Positions 50,275 to 58,287 of a stretch of DNA of 64,000 nt are shown here, one piece after another. The translations under genes and the position numbers were made by a program. Numbering within the stretch: the stretch's first letter is position 1; each line of letters begins with the position of its first letter. The notes beneath the pieces are model-generated. The model did not search any database. It saw only the letters and a list, made by a program, of their open reading frames with translations, and had not been told where the DNA came from. This DNA comes from Clostridiales bacterium (GTDB lineage Bacteria > Bacillota > Clostridia > Christensenellales > Aristaeellaceae): assembly GCA_015056255.1 (NCBI GenBank), contig SVGP01000005.1, positions 62,001-126,000 of the forward strand. The letters run 5' to 3'.

Positions 50275-51033
50275 ATGCTTTTGAATATTGTTACCGAGCT
50301 TGAAAAAAAGTTTTCCGTCGCCTGCGGATGCGCCATTTATGATGCGGACACCGACGAATGCATCGTGAGCTATAAAGAGGATCTGGTTTTCAAAAGCGCC
50401 AGCCTCATCAAAACGCCCATCATGATGGCGGCGCTTGAGGATGTGGAGGCGGGCAAGCTTACGCTGGACACCCTCATTCATGTGGAAAAGAAGCAGTGCG
50501 TGGGCGACGAAGCGCCCGTGGTCAAGGACGGCTACGACGTTCCCCTGTCCACGCTTCTTGAATACATGATCACGGAAAGCAATAATTCTGCAACCAACTG
50601 CCTGATCGACTATTTCACGATGGACAGAGTGAATGCGTTCAGTAAAAAAGCGGGCCTTGAAAACACCATCCTTCGCCGCCACATGCTGGACTACGAAGCC
50701 GCGAAGCAGGGCAATGAAAACAACACAAACGCCAGCGACATGAAGGCCCTTTACGAAATGCTCTACACCCAGACCACCTTTACCCCCTTCATGTGCGAAA
50801 CCGCCATCCCGATTCTTTTGCGTCAGCACGACAAGGAGCTTTTGATGGACGCTAACCCCGCCCAGAAGGCCGCGCACAAGACCGGAGGCCTCTCCGATAT
50901 CGCGCACGACGCGGGCATCCTGTACGGCGAAAACCGAAACCTCATCTTCGCCGTCCTCGTAACTGCGCCCGACATGAACGACTGCATCAAATTCCTTCAG
51001 GCATTAAGCCCGCATGTCATGAAGCTTTTGTAA
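50275..51033 (+). CDS. Cytoplasmic class A beta-lactamase-fold serine hydrolase
   Basis: The 252-residue protein has SxxK at Ser43-Lys46 (SASLIKTPIM), an SDN-like SNN (ITESNNSATNCLID, about 101-114) and KTG in AHKTGGLSD near 201-209. The omega-loop region reads LRRHMLDYEAAKQGNENNT, as in uncharacterised class A homologues; a clear ExxLN with the deacylating Glu166 is not seen. The lack of a signal peptide argues against a secreted beta-lactamase. Peptidase or esterase action on a cytoplasmic compound is more likely. GAAGGAAAC precedes the ATG. It follows the deacetylase-like gene by 21 bases. Confidence 0.8.
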   Translation: MLLNIVTELEKKFSVACGCAIYDADTDECIVSYKEDLVFKSASLIKTPIMMAALEDVEAGKLTLDTLIHVEKKQCVGDEAPVVKDGYDVPLSTLLEYMITESNNSATNCLIDYFTMDRVNAFSKKAGLENTILRRHMLDYEAAKQGNENNTNASDMKALYEMLYTQTTFTPFMCETAIPILLRQHDKELLMDANPAQKAAHKTGGLSDIAHDAGILYGENRNLIFAVLVTAPDMNDCIKFLQALSPHVMKLL

Positions 51034-51079
51034 TAAAGCCGTCCAAAATATTTGAACCGGGATAAAAATGTGCAAAAAA

Positions 51080-51098
51080 GGCGGGCCCCCCCCCCGCC
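51080..51098. terminator. Terminator hairpin with a run of ten C
   Basis: GGCGGG (51080-51085) pairs with CCCGCC (51093-51098); A6 precedes and GGTTTT follows, so it can act in both directions between the convergent serine hydrolase and TPR genes. The C10 run (51086-51095) fills the loop and 3' arm. Confidence 0.65.
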
Positions 51099-51103
51099 AG
51101 GTT

Positions 51104-51610
51104 TTATGAATTTGTATTGTCTTTATCCTCTTGCTTCAGCTTTTCACGGATTTCATTGGCCGCTTTGGCAGCGTCAGTTCTTTTAGGATTGATTTTTGCA
51201 AGCTTCTCCAAAGGCGCAATTGCGTCAAGCGGACAATTTAAGCGCAAATAGGCATGCGCCTGATTGTGCAGCGCCATTTCCCGATAGCTGTATGCGGAGG
51301 AAGAAAACATCGTGATAAAACGATATTTGTCAATCCATGCGTGTTTTTCAAAAAACGCCTCGCTTTTCTGAAAGCACACAAGCGCCTTTTCATACATTTC
51401 CGCCTTTAAAAGCCTCATCCCTTTTCTGTGATGCTTCTGAAGCGTCAGCCGCAGCGTCCACGCAACAACCAGATATGTAAGCGAGCCGACGTATATCCCG
51501 GACATCCAGTCCCTGAAAATCGCATACCCCAGCAAAATAAACGCCATGACTTCAATAAGGCCCAATGCTTCAAACCAATAATTGCGCTTGCGAACCGTAT
51601 TTTGACGCAT
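51104..51610 (-). CDS. Membrane-anchored TPR-like protein
   Basis: The 168-residue protein has two N-terminal membrane helices (about 15-32 and 38-55, LGLIEVMAFILLGYAIF and YVGSLTYLVVAWTLRL) and a cytoplasmic helical part with a TPR-like repeat (60-95, KGMRLLKAEMYEKALVCFQKSEAFF; 115-150, MALHNQAHAYLRLNCPLDAIAPLEKLAKINP). Such proteins hold partners at the membrane. The partner is unknown. The gene follows the histidine phosphatase gene by 12 bases with AGGAGG upstream, so they share a transcript. Confidence 0.65.
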   Translation of the reverse strand: MRQNTVRKRNYWFEALGLIEVMAFILLGYAIFRDWMSGIYVGSLTYLVVAWTLRLTLQKHHRKGMRLLKAEMYEKALVCFQKSEAFFEKHAWIDKYRFITMFSSSAYSYREMALHNQAHAYLRLNCPLDAIAPLEKLAKINPKRTDAAKAANEIREKLKQEDKDNTNS

Positions 51611-51622
51611 TCAGATTTCCTC

Positions 51623-52333
51623 CTAAAACGCGCTTCTTCCATTGAGCGGAAGCCTCGCTTCGTACAGGTGCGCGTCGTTTGACATGGTGATGACGCTGGG
51701 AATGACGATGCCGCCGTTGTCTCTGAATTCGATCACCGTCATGCAGCTGTGGCTTAAATCGAACATCTGGCTGTACTGGGGATAGGGAACGCCGAGGATA
51801 TGGCTTAAAAACGCGCTTCCAAAGCCCGCGTGGGCGAAGAGGGCAACTCTTTCCGTGTTTTTTCTTTCTTCCGTATAGATGCCCTCGCGCTCGGTGCGCC
51901 TGTAGCCGAGGGACAAAAGCCATTCGTCGCTTGCACCCGCAATTCGCTCCATGCCTTTTTGATAGGCGGTGTTTTGGAAGGCCGGATGATCATACCACCT
52001 CATGCCTAAATCGCGCACTTCTTTGGACGCAAACAGCCTCTGCGTTTCATTGTCCGCGCATGCCCAGACGCGCCTGCCGTCTTCACGCACGAGCGTCAGC
52101 TCGTCCCATGCGTGCGATTCGCTGGCGAAATCGAGGATTTCGATTTCCTTTGAAAGCATTTCTGCCGTCGGCTGTGCGGTCTGACGGGCGCGCTTCATGG
52201 GCGAAGAGAAGATTCGGTCCACTCCGCGCGCCGAAAGACGCCTTCCGACCGCCTCCGCCTGGCGAAGCCCGAGCGGCGTTAAGGAGTCGGGATTATAGCA
52301 CGGATCGCCGTGACGGATAAAAAACAGAATCAT
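51623..52333 (-). CDS. Histidine phosphatase-family protein
   Basis: The 236-residue protein opens with the phosphoglycerate mutase-like catalytic motif FIRHGDPCYN (Arg7, His8) and has SSPMKRARQTAQPTAE (about 44-59), then VALFAHAGFGSAFLSHILG near 173-191 with the second catalytic histidine. The family removes phosphate from sugars, nucleotides or phosphoproteins. It begins 23 bases after the ferritin stop and is followed by a TPR membrane protein gene; the relation between them is unclear. Confidence 0.85.
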   Translation of the reverse strand: MILFFIRHGDPCYNPDSLTPLGLRQAEAVGRRLSARGVDRIFSSPMKRARQTAQPTAEMLSKEIEILDFASESHAWDELTLVREDGRRVWACADNETQRLFASKEVRDLGMRWYDHPAFQNTAYQKGMERIAGASDEWLLSLGYRRTEREGIYTEERKNTERVALFAHAGFGSAFLSHILGVPYPQYSQMFDLSHSCMTVIEFRDNGGIVIPSVITMSNDAHLYEARLPLNGRSAF

Positions 52334-52356
52334 ATCTTCGCCCCCAAATTTTAACC

Positions 52357-52866
52357 TTACAGCACGAGCGACGGCGCATTGTATACGCGCGCGGCATACT
52401 CCTGATCCAGAAGATAAAGTCCCTTGGGATCCTGTCCAAAGAGCTTATACTTTTTCACCATCGAATCGGCATTGTCTTCCTCTTCCATCTGCTCATTGAC
52501 AAACCAATCCAAAAACTTCATCGTGCGATAGTCCTTGGCTTCATGGGCTTCATGGTAGATGTTGTTGATCAGAGAGGTTACATATTTTTCGTGCTCCAGA
52601 GCGGCAGTCAAGGGAGCCAGAATGTTTTCAAATACCTTGTCCGGCTTGTCGATTGCATCCAGCGTCACCTTAAGGCCGTTGTTCTGCATATACTTCATGA
52701 AAAGAAGCGCATGGTCGCGTTCCTCCTGCGCCTGAATCATATAGTAATTCGCATAGCCGTCCAAATCCTGCTCGTCATAGAAATTGGACATGTCCAAATA
52801 CAGATAGGCGCTGTAGAGTTCCTTATTGATCTGCGTATTCAGAAGCTGAGCAATTTTTTCGTTCAT
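52357..52866 (-). CDS. ftnA: Non-haem ferritin
   Basis: The 169-residue iron-storage protein has the four-helix ferritin pattern and the ferroxidase ligands: Glu17 region (NKELYSAYLYL), EERDHA (about 48-53), HEKYV near 93 and EQMEEED near 127-133. It would form a 24-subunit shell that oxidises and stores Fe2+. AAAGGAG precedes the ATG and a consensus-spaced promoter lies upstream. In an anaerobe it also limits damage from brief oxygen exposure. Confidence 0.93.
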   Translation of the reverse strand: MNEKIAQLLNTQINKELYSAYLYLDMSNFYDEQDLDGYANYYMIQAQEERDHALLFMKYMQNNGLKVTLDAIDKPDKVFENILAPLTAALEHEKYVTSLINNIYHEAHEAKDYRTMKFLDWFVNEQMEEEDNADSMVKKYKLFGQDPKGLYLLDQEYAARVYNAPSLVL

Positions 52867-52921
52867 TGATGTATTCTCCTTTCAAACATTTAAAGATGAA
52901 ATATGCTGAAAAACCATTTCC

Positions 52922-52950
52922 ATTTTAACACGCACGAAACCTATTTTCAA
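52922..52950 (-). promoter_or_regulatory. Sigma-A promoter of the ferritin gene
   Basis: On the minus strand TTGAAA (52950-52945) and TAAAAT (52927-52922), 17-base spacer, 55 bases before the start. Confidence 0.6.
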
Positions 52951-52991
52951 GAAGCAGGCAGATTTTTTGTGTGGATGCAATAATAAAAAAA

Positions 52992-53012
52992 GCAGGCGGC
53001 AAAACCGCCTGC
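52992..53012 (-). terminator. Terminator of the aldo/keto reductase gene
   Basis: GCAGGCGG pairs with CCGCCTGC, followed on the minus strand by T7. Confidence 0.88.
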
Positions 53013-53030
53013 GTCTTTTACAGTCTTTTA

Positions 53031-54164
53031 TTACAGCGCCTTGAGCGCAGCTTCCGCTTTTTTGAGAAGCTCGCGAATTTGAAGCTTCTGGGGACACTTT
53101 TTCTCGCAGTATCCGCAGTTTACGCACGCTTCAGACGTTGCGCCGGGCTGTTTTTCATTGTTCACATAGCCGTTAAAGGTGTTTTTGGCAAGTTCGTGAA
53201 GGCCGTACACATTGTGGTAGGTATAGGCTTCGAAAATTTTCGGGATATTGATTCCCTTGGGGCAAGGCTGGCAGTAGCCGCAGCCGGTGCAGTAAAGCTC
53301 GGAGAATTTTTTGAGGTTTTCCATGGATTCTCCGGCCTCACGCCATTTTTCCTCGGTCATGGGCGTTTCAAGGGACGCAACGGCAGCGTTTTTTTCGACC
53401 ATTTCGGTCGTCTGCATGCCGGAAAGGGCGCAGCACACGCCGGGGTTTCCAAGGACAAAGCGAAGCGCGAGCTCATAGGTGTTCAAATTTCCGCTGCCGA
53501 GCTTCTGAGAAAGCTCCGTGGGCGCGGCAAGACGTCCGCCGCCGACCGGGCCCATAACCACAACGCCCAGACCTTTTTCCTTTGCGTAGGCGATCATTTC
53601 TTCGTTGGCTCTGTCGAGGAGGTTGTACTGAAGAAGAACAGATTCCATCGCCCAGCCGTTGTCGATGATGTGCTTGAGGGCTTCCGGGGAATCGTGGAAA
53701 GAGAAGGAAATGTGGCGGATTTTACCGGCTTTTTTAAGCTCCATCGCCTTTTCCATAAGCTTCAAAGGCACGATTTTTTCATCGAACACCTTTTTGTTGA
53801 TCGACCAGAAGTGGTAAAAATCAACGTAATCGGTTCCGAGTCTTTCAAGGCTGATATTGAGGGTGTTTTCAAAATCCTCGGGGGTTTTCACAAGCTCCAT
53901 CGGGCATTTGGTTGAAATATACACCTTGTCGCGGATGGGCGCAAGCGCCTTTCCGATGGCGATTTCGCTGTTCGAATGGCAATAGTAAAACGCGCTGTCA
54001 AAATAGTTTACGCCCAGCTCGTAGGCCTTCATCAGCATTTCGTTAGTTTTTTCCTGATCAACCTGCCAGGAACCGTCTTCATTCTGAATTTCGGGCAGGC
54101 GCATGCAGCCAAAGCCCAGGCAGGAAATGTTGACGCCGGTATTACCGAATTTGCGGTACTGCAT
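53031..54164 (-). CDS. Aldo/keto reductase with C-terminal 4Fe-4S ferredoxin domain
   Basis: The 377-residue protein has an AKR barrel (1-270) with the catalytic Asp/Tyr segment NYFDSAFYYCHSNSEIAIG near 54-72 and a second conserved strand around STKCPMEL. A C-terminal part follows with two 4Fe-4S-type clusters, CTGCGYCQPCPKGINIP near 292 and CVNCGYCEKKCP near 345. This layout is known from many anaerobe 'predicted oxidoreductases of the AKR family' that lack a defined substrate. It may couple NAD(P)H to ferredoxin-type electron flow. It is monocistronic, with its own promoter and terminator. Confidence 0.9.
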   Translation of the reverse strand: MQYRKFGNTGVNISCLGFGCMRLPEIQNEDGSWQVDQEKTNEMLMKAYELGVNYFDSAFYYCHSNSEIAIGKALAPIRDKVYISTKCPMELVKTPEDFENTLNISLERLGTDYVDFYHFWSINKKVFDEKIVPLKLMEKAMELKKAGKIRHISFSFHDSPEALKHIIDNGWAMESVLLQYNLLDRANEEMIAYAKEKGLGVVVMGPVGGGRLAAPTELSQKLGSGNLNTYELALRFVLGNPGVCCALSGMQTTEMVEKNAAVASLETPMTEEKWREAGESMENLKKFSELYCTGCGYCQPCPKGINIPKIFEAYTYHNVYGLHELAKNTFNGYVNNEKQPGATSEACVNCGYCEKKCPQKLQIRELLKKAEAALKAL

Positions 54165-54196
54165 AAAATGTATCTCCTTTATTTAAACTGATTATG

Positions 54197-54225
54197 AGTA
54201 TAGCACAAACAGGCGCGTATCACAA
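54197..54225 (-). promoter_or_regulatory. Sigma-A promoter of the aldo/keto reductase gene
   Basis: On the minus strand TTGTGA (54225-54220) and TATACT (54202-54197), 17-base spacer, about 30 bases before the ATG. Confidence 0.6.
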
Positions 54226-54265
54226 GCCGGATACGCGCCCGTTTTACCGTTATTTGTTCATTAAT

Positions 54266-55816
54266 TTACTTGATTGCAAGGCGAACGGTTCCGCTTTCCG
54301 AAAGCGCCCTGAAAAGAGAAAAAATCTCTTCATACGTGCTTTCATAGTCGTCCTTCCCTTCCTCCATCGCGCAAAGGCACGCGATTTCCCAGATCGTCTT
54401 TTTGCCGTCGGACCAATACAGCGGACGATGAAGATGGGTGTTCCACGCCGTTTCAAAAACGCGCCCTGTTTCAGGATCGACCTTGTCAAGCGTCATGCAG
54501 CCGTCTTTGAGCCTGGTAACCACAATGGGTAAAACGCCCTCGGGCGGCTCGGGAAGCGCAAAATCGCACGCATTAGCTTTCCAGCTTTCTCCCTGTAAAA
54601 ACGCGTTTTTTTCCGCCTGCATGGCTTTTATTTTCTGATCCCAGAACGCTTTTTCAAGCTCCGTCCTTGCATTTTTAAACATATTTTTTGTATACGTATG
54701 CTCGCTTTCAAGATTGTTTTCATCCGAAGCTGAGGAAAGCTTTTGGATCATTTCAAGAACAATCCACGCGTTTCTCCGTATTACGTCCTCTTCGAGGCGA
54801 TCCGGCGTATCCATGGACGAGTGATAGCTTTTGGCGGGCTCCGTAATCAGGGCGATGGTCGGCATCTGAAAGCAGGGGTCGCCCAGCATGTTGTCTGTTG
54901 CGATGCCATATGGACGGCTTCTGTGCGGAAAATCGCCGTATTTCTTGGCTTTTTTCACAGTGTCCTCGATCAGATCGTCAAGAAACGACCAGTTTGAAAA
55001 CGGCGAATGCCATACGCCGAATGTGGCATTGTCGATTTTTTCGGTGCCGACCATGTCTGCCACAATGCACATATTTCCCTTTCGTTCGGGATGCGCAAGC
55101 AGGTAGGCGTTTGAGCCCATGCATTCCTGTCCCAGCGCAAGGCGAATCGTGCGCTTCGGTCTTTCGGCTTCTCCGTCCTTTATCATCTGTGCATAGATAT
55201 TCATGCATTCAAGCAGAAGCGCACACCCTGACGCATTGTCGTTTGCGCCGGGCTCATAGAGATGTCCATAGAGGAAAATCTCGCCCTTTTCCTTTTCCGT
55301 TCCGAGGATCGCGCCTGAAATGGTGGCTACGTTCCCATCGAAAAGTTCCGCGTCCACCTGCGCGTGAAGCCGGATACTTTCGCCCGCAGCCAGCCTGTTT
55401 CTCAGCGTGTCGGCCCGTTCGGGGGCGAGGCTGAAGGCGAAAAAAGCGGTGTCATTTCGGTCAGGCATGAATTCAACATCCCATCTCGAAACGCCCGTCA
55501 TTTCCGCTCTCGTTTCACGGATACTCTTGTACATCGGAAAAAAGTCCGATAAAATGCCCTTTGCGCCAAATTTCAGCGCGTCCGCCTTCGCCTGGGATGC
55601 CGAGCGGGACGTCAAAAGAAGCTTATCCCGCATCCATTCGCCCGCTTCCCTTTCGTCAATGTTGACAACTTCAGCGAAAATGCCTCCCTTCGGCGTTTTT
55701 GCGCTTCGCATGCTTAAGGAGCAAGGGCTTTCGCTGTAATCGGCGATCACTTCACCGTTTTCGTATGTCAACTGCGCGCGTTTGACGCATGCGAATACTT
55801 GATCGGCATGGGTCAC
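54266..55816 (-). CDS. M28-type aminopeptidase-like protein, N-terminus truncated
   Basis: The frame codes for up to 516 residues. The peptidase part has zinc-ligand motifs GHLYEPGANDNASG (about 183-196), LGQECMGSNAY (about 226-236), a conserved VADMVG and a late HSSMDTPDRL, as in M28 enzymes with a PA-like insert (about 40-160). Family resemblance begins only at about residue 14 (AQLTYENGEVIADYSESP). The first 13 residues are antisense to a LacI-type fragment, and homologues normally have about 100 more N-terminal residues. There is no convincing ribosome binding site at the ATG at 55816. I read it as a gene that lost its 5' end at a breakpoint near 55770, so it may no longer be expressed. 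Confidence 0.65.
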   Translation of the reverse strand: MTHADQVFACVKRAQLTYENGEVIADYSESPCSLSMRSAKTPKGGIFAEVVNIDEREAGEWMRDKLLLTSRSASQAKADALKFGAKGILSDFFPMYKSIRETRAEMTGVSRWDVEFMPDRNDTAFFAFSLAPERADTLRNRLAAGESIRLHAQVDAELFDGNVATISGAILGTEKEKGEIFLYGHLYEPGANDNASGCALLLECMNIYAQMIKDGEAERPKRTIRLALGQECMGSNAYLLAHPERKGNMCIVADMVGTEKIDNATFGVWHSPFSNWSFLDDLIEDTVKKAKKYGDFPHRSRPYGIATDNMLGDPCFQMPTIALITEPAKSYHSSMDTPDRLEEDVIRRNAWIVLEMIQKLSSASDENNLESEHTYTKNMFKNARTELEKAFWDQKIKAMQAEKNAFLQGESWKANACDFALPEPPEGVLPIVVTRLKDGCMTLDKVDPETGRVFETAWNTHLHRPLYWSDGKKTIWEIACLCAMEEGKDDYESTYEEIFSLFRALSESGTVRLAIK

Positions 55817-56290
55817 AGAAAAATCGCCATCATCAACCAGTTAAGCGTTGTAACCACTGAAACCACTCATACCGAAGGCTATCGCGACGCACTTGCGAAG
55901 CATGGCATTCCCGTTCGTGAGGAATACGTCCGCCTTGCTTTAGGGCAAGCGGACGCAGCAAAGGCAGCGATTGAGCTTATGCGTTTGGAGGATCCGCCAA
56001 CGGCCTTGTTCATCGCAAAGGACCGTCTGTCCCTCTCCGTCGTCCGTGCACTGAGCGAAGTTGGCTTCTCTTTTCCTGAGGATGTTTCCATTATGATCTA
56101 CGGCTGCCCCGTGTGGTCGCAGACCTTCCGCCCCTATTTTACGTGCATGGAGCGCCCGATCAAGGAAATCGGCCTGACGGCAGCCGATCTCATCATCGAC
56201 ATGATTCAAAACGGAACCGACCCCACCATCCGTCAAAAATACTTTAACGCCACCCTCATGGAATGGGACACTGTAAAAAGACTGATCTAA
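55799..56290 (+). pseudogene. LacI-family repressor, C-terminal fragment
   Basis: The frame gives about 163 residues (open further back to about 55718) that match only the effector-binding half of LacI/GalR regulators: YLIGMGHRKIAIINQ, HTEGYRDALAKHGIPV, PPTALFIAKDRLSLSVVRAL, LPEDVSI-like PEDVSIMIYGCPVW and the end segment TLMEWDTVKRLI. The DNA-binding helix-turn-helix and the first ligand subdomain, about 170 residues, are missing. The reading frame runs into the truncated peptidase on the other strand at about 55770. It cannot bind DNA as a LacI protein. Confidence 0.7.
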
Positions 56291-56311
56291 CGGAAAGGCG
56301 GCGAATGAAAA

Positions 56312-57073
56312 ATGCGAACTCTGACGGTTACGCAAGCAGCCCGGATTGCCCGCATGTATCTGGACGGCGATCGCGTGGAAACGTTGCTTTTGGATAAAAC
56401 CAGCCATGAAGACTACGATTTTGAATCGTTCAATATTGTAAAGGCGTCTCTTATGAAGGCCGAGCGATCAATCCCGATCTTAAATATTCCGTCATTCTCT
56501 GGACGTGAAGCCGGCAAGATGGACGCCATCCTCGCCCTTCTCGACTACATGTGCAACGACGGCGGCGACGTAGAAAACATCGATTACGACGCTCCCTACT
56601 GGGAGGTCAGCTACGGCGAGCGCGGCGTCAACTGGGACGTCACCGAAGACGGCAAGTTTGACTCCAACGGCACCTACATCGAAGCCATCAAGGCCAACAA
56701 CGAAGGTAAGGACTATCTGAACGGCCGCTGCCGCAGATTCCGCACCATCGGCATGCAGGCTGCTGTCGACTCCAGCCGCACCCCCGAAGACAAGGCCAAT
56801 AACGACTTCATCAACAGCCTCCCGCTCATGGGCTCCATTCCTCAGGTACCCGGCGCTCCCATCTATACTGAAGGCATCGTATTCCCCAACGAATACGTAG
56901 AAGTCATGAAGACCCTTGACAGCCTCTGGGGAATCTATTACAATAAAGCTCTCCTCGGTCAGATCGACGTATATGAAGGCATTGAGCAGTTCCGCGAGGA
57001 CGCCATGAAGGCTGGCTTCGGCGACGTCGAGCCCATCATCGTTGAAATGTTCGAAAAGCTCGGAAAATTCTAA
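56312..57073 (+). CDS. Chimeric frame: unknown N-terminus joined to the C-terminal part of a solute-binding protein
   Basis: Of 253 residues, 1-62 (TLTVTQAARIARMYLDGD, HEDYDFESFNIVKASLMK) look like the start of a small soluble protein that I do not recognise. From about residue 67 the sequence changes to the C-terminal half of an LplA-type sugar-binding protein: MDAILALLDYMCNDGG, YWEVSYGERGVNWDV and a last helix with VYEGIEQFREDAMKAGFGDVEPIIVEMFEKLG. There is no signal peptide, so the binding-protein part cannot be exported. The join near 56510 looks like a second breakpoint. The codon use of the binding-protein part looks like that of a highly expressed gene (frequent GGC, GAC, ATC). Confidence 0.55.
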   Translation: MRTLTVTQAARIARMYLDGDRVETLLLDKTSHEDYDFESFNIVKASLMKAERSIPILNIPSFSGREAGKMDAILALLDYMCNDGGDVENIDYDAPYWEVSYGERGVNWDVTEDGKFDSNGTYIEAIKANNEGKDYLNGRCRRFRTIGMQAAVDSSRTPEDKANNDFINSLPLMGSIPQVPGAPIYTEGIVFPNEYVEVMKTLDSLWGIYYNKALLGQIDVYEGIEQFREDAMKAGFGDVEPIIVEMFEKLGKF

Positions 57074-57111
57074 TCCTTCAAAAATCGTTAAAGTGCTTGC
57101 CATAGTACTTT

Positions 57112-57139
57112 GCGGGCATGCGTCCTCTCGCATGCCCGC
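57112..57139 (+). terminator. Terminator after the chimeric frame
   Basis: GCGGGCATGCG pairs with CGCATGCCCGC, followed by TTTCCCAATTTTT. It probably belonged to the original solute-binding protein gene. Confidence 0.85.
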
Positions 57140-57173
57140 TTTCCCAATTTTTCTAAAAAGGCAGGAAAAGCAG

Positions 57174-58178
57174 ATGAAAGTATACCTATCCGTTCCCGAC
57201 ACAGCCATGTGGAAAACCTACTTCCCCGAGGATATGCTCAAGGAGCTTAACGAAAACCATGATTTCAGGCGGCAATCCTCCGAAAATCTCTCAAAGGAAG
57301 AATGGATTCGCGAAATCGGGGACGCTGAATGCGTGATCAGCCACTGGTGCACGCCGAAGTTTACTTCTGATGTGCTTTCCGCCTGCCCGAATCTGAAAAT
57401 CATCGCCCACGCAGCGGGCTCCGTTGCCGGCGTTTGCTCAGACAGCGTGTTTGAAAAGGGTATAACCGTTATAACCGCGAACCTCATTATGAGCAAATAC
57501 GTGGCGGAAGCCATTCTTGGCCACCTGATCACAAGCCTGAGAGGCAATGTCGATCTTCACATGCGCATGGTATCCGGCGAAATCTGGCCCAAAGAGAAAA
57601 CGCCAAGCAAGTCTCTTTTTGGTGCAAAAATCGGCTTCATCGGCCTTGGCATGGTGGGCAGAAATCTTTTAAATCTCCTTGAACCCTTCGCGCCCGAAGT
57701 GCTCGTTTTCGATCCCTATATAAAGGAAGAAACACTTTCAAAGTGGCCGTTTGCACGCCTTGTGTCTTCTATCGATGAGGCCGTATCCGCCCGCGACGCC
57801 GTCACCATTCAGGCCTCCAAAACCAAGGAAACCTATCACATGGTAAATGAGCGCGTTCTTTCCCTTATGGCCAACGGAACGCACATCGTCAACTGCGCGC
57901 GCGGCGCATTGATCGATGAAAAGTCGCTTCTTAATGAGCTCGAAAAAGGCCGTCTTTACGCAACCTTAGACGTATACGAGGATGAAGATCATCCCGAAGC
58001 CATCCCCTTCAGAAACGCCGCCAACATAACGCTGCTTCCCCACGTGGGCGGCGCGCCATCCAGAGAAAACATGACCCGCGCCATTTTGGACGCTGTAATG
58101 CTTTTCGAAAAGGGCGAAAAAACCGGCCTTGAAGTGAGTCATAGACAGTTTACACTCATGACACACGAAACGCTTTGA
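57174..58178 (+). CDS. D-isomer-specific 2-hydroxyacid dehydrogenase
   Basis: The 334-residue NAD(P)-dependent enzyme starts at the ATG at 57174 (CAGGAAAAG upstream). It has the dinucleotide motif GLGMVG at 157-162, Asp180 after the next strand (VFDPY, an NAD-type acidic residue), catalytic Arg243 (NCARGALID), Glu269 (LDVYEDE) and His290 (LLPHVGG). The fold and length match the D-2-hydroxyacid family (about 310-345). The substrate is open: hydroxypyruvate/glyoxylate reductase or 3-phosphoglycerate dehydrogenase relatives would all look alike here. It lies between the terminator of the broken gene and the second serine hydrolase/UroD-like module. Confidence 0.88.
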   Translation: MKVYLSVPDTAMWKTYFPEDMLKELNENHDFRRQSSENLSKEEWIREIGDAECVISHWCTPKFTSDVLSACPNLKIIAHAAGSVAGVCSDSVFEKGITVITANLIMSKYVAEAILGHLITSLRGNVDLHMRMVSGEIWPKEKTPSKSLFGAKIGFIGLGMVGRNLLNLLEPFAPEVLVFDPYIKEETLSKWPFARLVSSIDEAVSARDAVTIQASKTKETYHMVNERVLSLMANGTHIVNCARGALIDEKSLLNELEKGRLYATLDVYEDEDHPEAIPFRNAANITLLPHVGGAPSRENMTRAILDAVMLFEKGEKTGLEVSHRQFTLMTHETL

Positions 58179-58287
58179 TAATGCGCAGGAAAAACGCCTT
58201 AGCTCAACATCCGAACGCAATCACATCGCTTGACAAACATAAGCGCTTTACATAAAATGGGAAAAAACATCATCGGGGAGGATGACT

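Noticed and set aside
50146-50907. Minus-strand open frame of 253 codons
   Set aside because: Antisense to the class A serine hydrolase gene with SxxK and KTG motifs; no independent evidence.
52357-54164. Ferritin, histidine phosphatase and ferredoxin-type reductase as one oxidative stress operon
   Set aside because: The reductase gene has its own promoter and terminator, and a good promoter lies directly before the ferritin gene, so they are separate units.
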